This document shows, in pieces, positions 58,213-64,000 of a stretch of DNA of 64,000 nt. Made by a program: the position numbers and the translations under genes. Source of the DNA: Xanthomonas hyacinthi (GTDB taxonomy: Bacteria > Pseudomonadota > Gammaproteobacteria > Xanthomonadales > Xanthomonadaceae); the NCBI RefSeq assembly GCF_009769165.1, contig NZ_CP043476.1:3045001-3109000 (forward strand), in the 5' to 3' direction. The notes below the pieces were generated by a model. That model saw only the letters and a list, made by a program, of their open reading frames with translations, ran no database searches and was not told the origin of the DNA. How positions within the stretch are numbered: the stretch's first letter is position 1; each line of letters starts with the position of its first letter.

Positions 58213-58704
58213 ATGCGTATCGTCTGCCTGGCCGAGGCGCCGCAGCACATCCCGGCGCTGGCCCGCGAACACCTGCAGGCCTTCGGCGAACTGCTGCCGG
58301 AGTGGAGCGCGGTCGAGGCCGAGGCCGACCTGCGCAGCCATCGCTGCGACAGCCGCATCCCGACCAGCTGGATCGCGCTGGATGGCGACGACTGGCTCGG
58401 TTCGGTCAGCCTGCTGCAGAACGACGATGCGCGCATCCGCCAGTTCTCGCCGTGGCTGGCGACGCTGTACGTGCGCCCGCAGGCGCGCAGCGGCGGCGTC
58501 GGCGCGCAACTGGTCGCGCATTGCGTGCAGGCCGCGGCGCGGCTGCAGGTGGGGTATCTGTATCTGTATTGCGAACCGCGGCTGGTGCCGTACTACCAGG
58601 GCCTGGGTTGGCAACCGCATGTGCAGCTGCCGCTGGGGCCGCTGCAGGTGACGGTGATGCGCATCGACGCCGGCGCGCTGGCGGCACGGGCGCAGACCGC
58701 ATGA
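58213..58704 (+). CDS. GNAT-family acetyltransferase
   Basis: A 163-residue protein with the GNAT fold: WIALDGDDWLGSVSLLQND (strand-turn), then the acetyl-CoA-binding region PWLATLYVRPQARSGGVGAQ LVAHCVQ, where RSGGVG matches the Q/RxxGxG/A loop. Near the end, LYLYCEPRLVPYYQGLGW is the usual YxxxGF/W segment. The substrate is unknown. It begins eight bases after nrdR and overlaps ribD by four bases (ATGA), so it belongs to the nrdR-ribD transcript. Confidence 0.88.
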   Translation: MRIVCLAEAPQHIPALAREHLQAFGELLPEWSAVEAEADLRSHRCDSRIPTSWIALDGDDWLGSVSLLQNDDARIRQFSPWLATLYVRPQARSGGVGAQLVAHCVQAAARLQVGYLYLYCEPRLVPYYQGLGWQPHVQLPLGPLQVTVMRIDAGALAARAQTA

Positions 58705-59819
58705 GCGCGGACGTCATGAGCGATTTCTCCGCCGACGACCATCGGCACATGGCGCAGGCGCTGCGCCTGGCCGAGCGCGGGGCCTACACCACGCGTCCCA
58801 ATCCGATGGTCGGCTGCGTGATCGTGCGCGACGGCGAGGTGGTGGGCGAGGGCTTCCACCAGCGTGCCGGCGGCCCGCATGCGGAGGTGTTCGCGCTGCG
58901 CGCCGCCGGCGCGCGCGCGCGCGGCGCCAGCGCCTACGTGACCCTGGAGCCGTGCGCGCACTATGGGCGCACCCCGCCGTGCGCGCTGGCGCTGATCGAG
59001 GCCGGGGTGGCGCGGGTGGTGGCGGCGATGGCCGACCCGTTTCCACAGGTCAACGGCGGCGGCTTCGCGCTGCTGCGCGAGGCCGGCATCGCGGTCGGCT
59101 CGGGGCTGATGCAGGCGCAGGCGCGGGCGCTGAACCGCGGCTTCCTGGCGCGGGTGGAGCGCGGCCGGCCGTGGCTGCGGGTCAAGCTCGGCGCCAGCCT
59201 GGACGGGCGCACCGCGCTGGCCAGCGGCGAATCGAAGTGGATCACCGGTGCGGCCGCGCGCCAGGACGTGCAGCGCTGGCGCGCGCGCGCCGGGGCCATC
59301 CTCAGCGGCGCCGGCACCGTGCTGGCCGACGATCCATCGCTGAGCGTGCGCCTGGACGCCGCCGCCGAGGTCGTGGCGCCGCTGCGCGTGGTGCTCGACG
59401 CGCAGCTGCGCACGCTGCAGCAGGCGAAGGTGCGCGATGGCGCGGCGCCGACCCTGTACCTGCACGCGCCGGGCGTGGCGCCGCCATCGCTGCCGGGGGT
59501 CGAGTTCGCTGCAGTCGCATTGCAGGCGGGCCGCTTCGACCTGGAGGAGGTACTGCGCCTGCTGGCCGCGCGCGGCATCAACGAGGTGCAGGTCGAGGCC
59601 GGCGCGACCCTGAGCGGCGCGCTGCTGCGCGCCGGCCTGGTCGACGAACTACTGGTCTACCTGGCGCCGTTGCTGCTCGGCGATGGCGGGCGCCCGCTGC
59701 TGGCCGGGCTGGGCATCGACACGATGGCGCAGCGGGTGCCGCTGCAATTGCTGGAGACGCGCCAGGTCGGCGACGACCTGCGCCTGCTGCTGCGCCCGGC
59801 CGCGGCGGACGCCGCGTAG
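58701..59819 (+). CDS. ribD: Bifunctional riboflavin deaminase/reductase RibD
   Basis: A 372-residue two-domain enzyme for steps two and three of riboflavin synthesis. The N-terminal deaminase has zinc motifs GGPHAEVFAL (HAE) and LEPCAHYGRTPPCALAL (PCxxxxxxPxC). The C-terminal reductase begins RVKLGASLDGRTALASGESK and includes VLADDPSLSVRL and VQVEAGATLSGALL. The start MSADVMSDF overlaps the GNAT stop; an inner ATG five codons later is possible. It is separated from ribE by the FMN riboswitch. Confidence 0.96.
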   Translation: MSADVMSDFSADDHRHMAQALRLAERGAYTTRPNPMVGCVIVRDGEVVGEGFHQRAGGPHAEVFALRAAGARARGASAYVTLEPCAHYGRTPPCALALIEAGVARVVAAMADPFPQVNGGGFALLREAGIAVGSGLMQAQARALNRGFLARVERGRPWLRVKLGASLDGRTALASGESKWITGAAARQDVQRWRARAGAILSGAGTVLADDPSLSVRLDAAAEVVAPLRVVLDAQLRTLQQAKVRDGAAPTLYLHAPGVAPPSLPGVEFAAVALQAGRFDLEEVLRLLAARGINEVQVEAGATLSGALLRAGLVDELLVYLAPLLLGDGGRPLLAGLGIDTMAQRVPLQLLETRQVGDDLRLLLRPAAADAA

Positions 59820-59967
59820 CCGCAGCAGGCGGCCACGCGCTGCCGCCACGGCGCAAGGTTGCCGCCTTCGCCGCGACGCTACGTCCCACCGGTGGCGCGC
59901 CCGGCCGCAGCGGGTGCCGTGCCGCGCCCTGCTAGAATGCGCACGCCGGTTCGCCGGCAACCACGAA

Positions 59968-60138
59968 CGTCTTCAGGGCGGGGTGCGATTCCCCACCGGC
60001 GGTATGCATGCGCGAGCGTGCGAGCCCGCGAGCGCTTGGGTAGTCGGAACCGGCACGCAGGTGCGGATTCGGATGCGCAAGGTCAGCAGATCCGGTGCGA
60101 TGCCGGAGCCGACGGTATAGTCCGGATGAAAGAAGACG
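59968..60138 (+). ncRNA. FMN riboswitch (RFN element)
   Basis: The closing stem P1 pairs CGTCTTC (59968-59974) with GAAGACG (60132-60138). Inside are the conserved blocks AGGGCGGGGTGCGATTCCCC ACCGGCGGTA, CAGATCCGGTGCGATGCCGG and CCGACGGTATAGTCCGGATG AAAG. It binds FMN and turns down the riboflavin genes that follow, first of all ribE. The variable P3-side helix (GCGCGAGCGTGCGAGC-CGCGAGCGC) is extended. Confidence 0.97.
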
Positions 60139-60143
60139 GCCTT

Positions 60144-60180
60144 CGCGCAGCCTCGCGGCTGCGCGCGCGCCTGTTTGCCT
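60144..60180 (+). terminator. Expression-platform hairpin of the FMN riboswitch
   Basis: A 9-bp stem CGCGCAGCC / GGCTGCGCG with loop TCGC (60144-60165) lies right after the riboswitch P1 stem, followed by CGCCTGTTTGCCTTG. It is a plausible terminator that FMN binding would favour; the T-tract is poor. Confidence 0.55.
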
Positions 60181-60219
60181 TGTGGCGTTTTTCGCTCACC
60201 ATTTTTGCGAGAAACGTTT

Positions 60220-60819
60220 ATGTTCACCGGCATCATCGAAGGCGTTGGCCGCCTGGCCGCGCGCCAGCCGCAGGGCGGCGATATCCGCTTCAGCTTCGCC
60301 ACCGGCAGCCTGCCGTTCGCCGACGTGCGGCTCGGCGAGAGCATCGCGGTCAACGGCGTGTGCCTGACCGTCGTCGCCTTCGACGCGGCCGCGTTCCAGG
60401 CCGACGCATCCACCGAAACCCTGGCCCTGACCACGCTCGGCGCGCTCGCCGAAGGCGCGGCGCTGAACCTGGAGCGGGCGATGCGCCCCAGCGACCGGCT
60501 CGGCGGGCATCTGGTCAGCGGCCATGTCGATGGCCTCGGCACGGTGCTGTCGATCCACGACGACGCGCGCGCGCAGCGCTGGCGCTTCGCCGCGCCGCCG
60601 GCGCTGCTGCGCTACATCGCCAAGAAAGGCTCGATCTGCGTGGACGGGGTCAGCCTGACCGTCAACGCCGTCGACGCTGCCGGCTTCGAGGTGGCGCTGA
60701 TCCCGCACACGGTGGCGCACACCGCGTTCGCGCGCACCGCGGTCGGTGCGGCGGTGAACCTGGAGATCGACCTGGTCGCGCGCTACGTCGAACGCCTGCT
60801 GCACGGCCGCCAGGACTGA
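60220..60819 (+). CDS. ribE: Riboflavin synthase
   Basis: A 199-residue enzyme that dismutates two 6,7-dimethyl-8-ribityllumazine molecules into riboflavin. It has the canonical start MFTGIIEGVGRLA and two internally repeated barrels, with GESIAVNGVCLTV in the first and GSICVDGVSLTVNAV in the second. LGGHLVSGHVDGLG and the C-terminal NLEIDLVARYVERLL are also present. It is also called ribC in E. coli. It follows the FMN riboswitch by 80 bases, placing it and the rest of the rib cluster under FMN control. Confidence 0.97.
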   Translation: MFTGIIEGVGRLAARQPQGGDIRFSFATGSLPFADVRLGESIAVNGVCLTVVAFDAAAFQADASTETLALTTLGALAEGAALNLERAMRPSDRLGGHLVSGHVDGLGTVLSIHDDARAQRWRFAAPPALLRYIAKKGSICVDGVSLTVNAVDAAGFEVALIPHTVAHTAFARTAVGAAVNLEIDLVARYVERLLHGRQD

Positions 60820-60889
60820 GTCCGCCGCGCCCGAGGCACGCCGTCATCGCCGCCGCGCGCGGCGCCCTCCGTCTTCTGCGAGTCCCTTC

Positions 60890-62077
60890 ATGTCGCCATC
60901 CACCACCCCTGGCCTGAACTTCACCCCCGTCCCCGAGCTGCTGGAGGAAATCCGCGCCGGCCGCATGGTGGTCATCGTCGACGACGAGGACCGCGAGAAC
61001 GAGGGCGACCTGATCATGGCCGCCGAGCTGGTCAAGCCCTCGGACATCAATTTCATGGTCACCCATGCGCGCGGCCTGGTGTGCCTGTCGCTGACCCGCG
61101 AGCGTTGCACGCAACTCGGGCTGGCGCCGATGGTCCAGCACAACACCGCGCAGTTCCACACCAACTTCACCGTCAGCATCGAGGCCGCCGAGGGCGTCAC
61201 CACCGGCATCTCCGCCTACGACCGCGCGCATACCGTGCGTACCGCGGTCAAGCCGGACGCCAAGCCGCACGACCTGAGCCAGCCCGGCCACATCTTCCCG
61301 CTGATCGCCCAGCCCGGCGGCGTGCTGACCCGCGCCGGCCACACCGAGGCCGCCGGCGACCTGCCACTGCTGGCCGGGCTGGAGCCGGCCGGGGTGCTGG
61401 TGGAGGTGCTCAATCCCGACGGCAGCATGGCGCGGCGCCCGCAGCTGGAGGAATTCGCGCGCCTGCATGGGCTGAAGATGGGCTCGATCGCCGACCTGAT
61501 CGCCTACCGCCTGGCCACCGAGCACACCGTCGAGCGCATCGACGAGCGCAGCATCGAGACCGAATTCGGCGGCTTCACCCTGGTCACCTACCGCGACCGC
61601 ATCGCCCACGACCTGCATTTCGCGCTGGTCCGCGGCATCCCGGACGCGGCCACGCCGACCCTGGTGCGGGTGCAGGTGGAGAACCCGCTGGCCGACCTGC
61701 TGCACTGGCGCCGCGACGATTTCGGCGTGGCCGCCAGCGACGCGCTGCGCGCGATCGCCGCGGCCGACAACGGGGTCATGGTGGTGCTGTCGGCGCCGCG
61801 CGACAGCCAGGCGCTGCTGGCGCGGCTGCGCAAGCAGCCGGACGTGGCCGCCAACAGCAAGGACGTGGGGCAGTGGCGGCGCAACGGCGCCGGCAGCCAG
61901 ATCCTGGCCGACCTGGGCCTGGGCAAGCTGCGCGTGCTGGGCACCCCGCGCCGCCAGATCGGCCTGGCCGGGTTCGGGCTGGAAGTGGTGGAGCATGTGG
62001 AGTTGGAGCCGGGATTCGCGATTCGGGATGGCCAGCCTGCGGCTGTCGAAGAGCGAGCGGGATTCGGAAAAGGCTGA
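60890..62077 (+). CDS. ribB: 3,4-dihydroxy-2-butanone-4-phosphate synthase with degenerate GTP cyclohydrolase II domain (RibBX type)
   Basis: A 395-residue fusion. Residues ~12-215 are an intact RibB domain (VVIVDDEDRENEGDLIMAAE, RERCTQLGL, DLSQPGHIFPLIAQPGGVL, RAGHTEAAGDL). Residues ~225-370 align with RibA by position, but the zinc-cysteine motif (SECLTGDxxxSxRCDCG) is replaced by QVENPLADLLHWRRDDFGVA, with no cysteines. GTP cyclohydrolase II activity is therefore not expected and another ribA should exist elsewhere. The last ~20 residues come from a diverged heptamer element. Confidence 0.93.
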   Translation: MSPSTTPGLNFTPVPELLEEIRAGRMVVIVDDEDRENEGDLIMAAELVKPSDINFMVTHARGLVCLSLTRERCTQLGLAPMVQHNTAQFHTNFTVSIEAAEGVTTGISAYDRAHTVRTAVKPDAKPHDLSQPGHIFPLIAQPGGVLTRAGHTEAAGDLPLLAGLEPAGVLVEVLNPDGSMARRPQLEEFARLHGLKMGSIADLIAYRLATEHTVERIDERSIETEFGGFTLVTYRDRIAHDLHFALVRGIPDAATPTLVRVQVENPLADLLHWRRDDFGVAASDALRAIAAADNGVMVVLSAPRDSQALLARLRKQPDVAANSKDVGQWRRNGAGSQILADLGLGKLRVLGTPRRQIGLAGFGLEVVEHVELEPGFAIRDGQPAAVEERAGFGKG

Positions 62078-62135
62078 CTCGCGTGCGCTGCTCGGCGATC
62101 GGCGTCTTAAGCTCTTGCGAGTCCCGAGTCCCCAA
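62012..62135 (+). repeat. Diverged heptamer element, copy 8 (ribB 3' end)
   Basis: The left arm has GGGATTCGCGATTCGGGATG (about 62012-62031) and a second GGGATTCGG unit near 62059. The right arm is GCGAGTCCCGAGTCCCC near 62116-62133. It is less regular than the others and is partly translated as the RibBX tail. Confidence 0.5.
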
Positions 62136-62180
62136 CACGCCGCCTGCTAAACTCTCCCACCCCCTGAACCCGCCACCGCC

Positions 62181-62648
62181 ATGACCCACTACGAAGGCGA
62201 CCTCCGTGCTCCTGCCGCGGCCCGTTTCGCGATCATCGCCAGCCGCTGGAACGCGCGCATCACCGACGTGCTGGTCGCCGGCGCGCGCGCGAGCCTGTCC
62301 GGCAACGGCATCGCCGACGAGGTGGTGGACGTGATCCGCGTGCCCGGCGCCTGGGAACTGCCGCTGGCCGCCGCGCGCCTGGCCGCCGCCGGCCGGCACG
62401 TGGCGATCATCGCGCTGGGCTGCGTGATCCGCGGCGACACCCGCCATTACGAACACGTGGCCGATGGCTGCGCCGCAGGCCTGCTGCGGGTGTCGCTGGA
62501 CTTCCGCATCCCGGTGCTCAACGGCGTGCTGGCGGTGGAGCAGGTCGAGGACGCCGAGGCGCGCGCCGGCGGCAGCCATGGCAACAAGGGCGAGGAAGCA
62601 GCGCTGACCGCGCTGGAAATGGTCAATCTGCTGGAGCTGCTGCCATGA
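62181..62648 (+). CDS. ribH: 6,7-dimethyl-8-ribityllumazine synthase
   Basis: A 155-residue lumazine synthase that condenses the RibB and RibD products; many copies assemble into pentamers or icosahedral shells. Typical motifs are [20 protein letters not shown] at the start, [34 protein letters not shown] and [19 protein letters not shown]. It is followed directly by nusB with a four-base overlap, the common ribH-nusB pairing. Confidence 0.97.
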   Translation: MTHYEGDLRAPAAARFAIIASRWNARITDVLVAGARASLSGNGIADEVVDVIRVPGAWELPLAAARLAAAGRHVAIIALGCVIRGDTRHYEHVADGCAAGLLRVSLDFRIPVLNGVLAVEQVEDAEARAGGSHGNKGEEAALTALEMVNLLELLP

Positions 62649-63112
62649 ACAAGTCCGCTGGCCACAGGCACATCCGCCGCGACGGCGTCGATCCGGTGCT
62701 GCGTTCGCGCGCGCGCCGGCGTGCGCTGCAGGCGATCTATGCCTGGCAGATCGCCGGTGGCACCGCACCGCACGTGATCGCGCAGTTCGCGCACGAGCAG
62801 GCGCACGAGCTCGCCGACCTGGTCTATTTCGAGAACCTGGTCGAAGGCGTGCTCAAGCACCGCGCCGAACTGGACGCGGCGCTGGTCGGCTACCTGGACC
62901 GCACGGTCGAGGAAGTGGACGCGATCGAGCGCGCGGTACTGCGCCTGGCCGCCTACGAACTGCTGCACCGCCACGACGTGCCGTACCGCGTGGTGATCAA
63001 CGAAGCCATCGAGACCGCCAAGCGCTTCGGCTCCGAACACGGCCACACCTACGTCAACGGCGTGCTCGATCGCGCCGCGCTGGAGTGGCGCACGGTCGAG
63101 TCGGGTGGCTGA
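62645..63112 (+). CDS. nusB: Transcription antitermination factor NusB
   Basis: A 155-residue all-helical protein that binds boxA RNA with NusE (S10) in rRNA antitermination. It begins [20 protein letters not shown] and contains [20 protein letters not shown], the [20 protein letters not shown] core and [28 protein letters not shown]. Its length is a little above the E. coli protein (139) because of an N-terminal extension. The ribH stop overlaps the start by four bases. Confidence 0.97.
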   Translation: MNKSAGHRHIRRDGVDPVLRSRARRRALQAIYAWQIAGGTAPHVIAQFAHEQAHELADLVYFENLVEGVLKHRAELDAALVGYLDRTVEEVDAIERAVLRLAAYELLHRHDVPYRVVINEAIETAKRFGSEHGHTYVNGVLDRAALEWRTVESGG

Positions 63113-63115
63113 AAG

Positions 63116-63258
63116 GCTGGGAATGGGGAGCAGGGAATGGGGAATGGCAAGAGCTAGAAGCTAGAAGCTACAGCCGCGGCGAATGCCCCTGCGAGCGTTG
63201 ACGCCCCGGCTGTTGCCCTCGCTCTTACCATTCCCCTTTCTCGATTCCCCATTCCCGG
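63116..63258 (+). repeat. Heptamer inverted-repeat element, copy 9 (nusB-thiL spacer)
   Basis: The left arm (63116-63147) is GGGAATGGGGAGCAGGGAAT-type, starting at the nusB stop. The right arm (63228-63258) is ATTCCCCTTTCTCGATTCCC-type, ending nine bases before thiL. The loop starts CAAGAGCTAGAAGCTAGAAG, with the AGAGC/AGAAGC words seen in other copies. It is non-coding. Confidence 0.85.
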
Positions 63259-63266
63259 CCCCCCCA

Positions 63267-64000
63267 ATGCCCGAATTCGATCTGATCGATCGCCTGCGTG
63301 CCCGGATCGGGACGCACGCGGACGTACCGCTGGGCATCGGCGACGATGCGGCGCTGCTGCAGCCGCCGCCGGGCGAGCAGCTGGCGATCACCACCGATAC
63401 GCTCAATGCCGGCGTGCACTTTCCGCTTGAGACAGCGCCTGCCGACGTGGGCTGGAAGACCCTGGCGGTGAACCTGTCCGACCTCGCCGCGATGGGCGCG
63501 CAGCCGCGCTGGTGCACGCTGTCGCTGTCGTTGCCGCACGAGGATGCGGGCTGGGTCGACGCCTTCGCCGACGGCTTCTTCGCGCTGGCCGACGCGCACG
63601 CCATCGTGCTGGCCGGCGGCGACACCACGCGCGGGCCGCTGTCACTGTCGGTCACCGCGATCGGCAGCGTGGCGCCCGGCACCGCGCTGCGCCGCGACGG
63701 CGCGCAGCCGGGCGACGAGATCTGGGTCAGCGGCCGTCCGGGCGAGGCCGCCGCGGCGCTGGCGCTGTGGCAGGCCGGGCGCCTGGACGTGGCCCGTGTC
63801 GTCGCCGATCCGATCCACGAGCATCTGCGCCAGCGCCTGCTGCGGCCGATACCGCGGGTGCAGGCCGGGCTGCGCCTGCGCGGGCTGGCGCACGCCTGCG
63901 TGGACATCTCCGACGGCCTGCTGGCCGACCTGGAGCACATCTGCGTGCGCAGCGGCGTCGGCGCCGAACTGTGGCTGGCTGCGCTGCCGGCCGCCGCCGC
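63267..64000 (+). CDS. thiL: Thiamine-monophosphate kinase ThiL (N-terminal part)
   Basis: The window ends inside this gene; 244 codons are present. The kinase phosphorylates thiamine phosphate to thiamine pyrophosphate. The start MPEFDLIDRLRARIG is followed by VPLGIGDDAALLQ, ITTDTLNAGVHF, the conserved GWKTLAVNLSDLAAMGAQPR segment, VLAGGDTTRGPLSLSVTAIG and CVDISDGLLADLEHI. All are ThiL/PurM-type metal- and ATP-binding motifs. The nusB-thiL neighbourhood is standard in gammaproteobacteria. It lies nine bases after a heptamer element. Confidence 0.96.
   Translation, partial: MPEFDLIDRLRARIGTHADVPLGIGDDAALLQPPPGEQLAITTDTLNAGVHFPLETAPADVGWKTLAVNLSDLAAMGAQPRWCTLSLSLPHEDAGWVDAFADGFFALADAHAIVLAGGDTTRGPLSLSVTAIGSVAPGTALRRDGAQPGDEIWVSGRPGEAAAALALWQAGRLDVARVVADPIHEHLRQRLLRPIPRVQAGLRLRGLAHACVDISDGLLADLEHICVRSGVGAELWLAALPAAA

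Noticed and set aside
59821..59967. A gene between ribD and the FMN riboswitch
   Set aside because: No frame there continues a recognisable protein. The sequence leads into the riboswitch and contains only a GCCGGTTCGCCGGC hairpin.

Overview
This window is chromosomal DNA from a gammaproteobacterium of the Xanthomonas type. The evidence is a GC content that looks to be in the high 60s percent, the gene order rsmI / rnpB / mraZ-to-lpxC / dciA / secA, REP-like palindromes, an ECF sigma factor paired with a Ser/Thr kinase, and many protein sequences that read as Xanthomonas orthologues. The genus is an inference; the species cannot be fixed from the sequence alone.

Layout. 1-3.1 kb: the start of a leftward lpoA-like gene, rsmI, a lower-GC DUF4160/DUF2442 pair, RNase P RNA and an NRDE-family gene. 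3.4-21.3 kb: the division and cell-wall (dcw) cluster, mraZ-rsmH-ftsL-ftsI-murE-murF-mraY-ftsW-murG-murC-ddl-ftsQ-ftsA-ftsZ-lpxC. Most junctions overlap by 1-11 bases, and murD is missing from its usual place. 21.4-25.8 kb: dciA, a divergent M23 peptidase gene, and secA. 26-33.3 kb: accessory genes (VOC protein, Nudix-ThiE fusion, metF, DUF3228 protein, LysE transporter), a frameshifted M14 carboxypeptidase gene, an alpha-amylase remnant and REP clusters. 33.5-43.5 kb: ahcY under an SAH riboswitch, ppc, a TetR / DUF4105 / lipase operon and a histidine acid phosphatase. 43.7-47.7 kb: metK, an OlsF-like acyltransferase and an LpxH-like phosphoesterase. 47.7-53.7 kb: an ECF sigma / Ser-Thr kinase / lipoprotein / secreted-protein module, flanked by ettA and by a decayed copy of the ettA 3' end. 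55.7-64 kb: an RcnB-like gene, glyA, nrdR, a GNAT gene, ribD, an FMN riboswitch with ribE, ribBX, ribH, nusB and the start of thiL.

How the genes work together. The dcw block makes lipid II and the divisome, and lpxC adds the committed lipid A step. metF, ahcY, metK and glyA belong to the one-carbon / methyl cycle: ahcY has an SAH riboswitch, and metF and metK share a putative operator. ribD-ribE-ribBX-ribH-nusB-thiL is a vitamin-cofactor cluster headed by an FMN riboswitch.

The two most unusual features are: (1) a family of elements made of GGGAATC-type heptamers facing ATTCCCC-type heptamers. They sit between genes or are translated into the C-termini of RsmH, MurG and FtsQ, and one lies in frame inside MurF. 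(2) The ECF-kinase module with two exported proteins of unknown function, bounded by duplicated ettA sequence.
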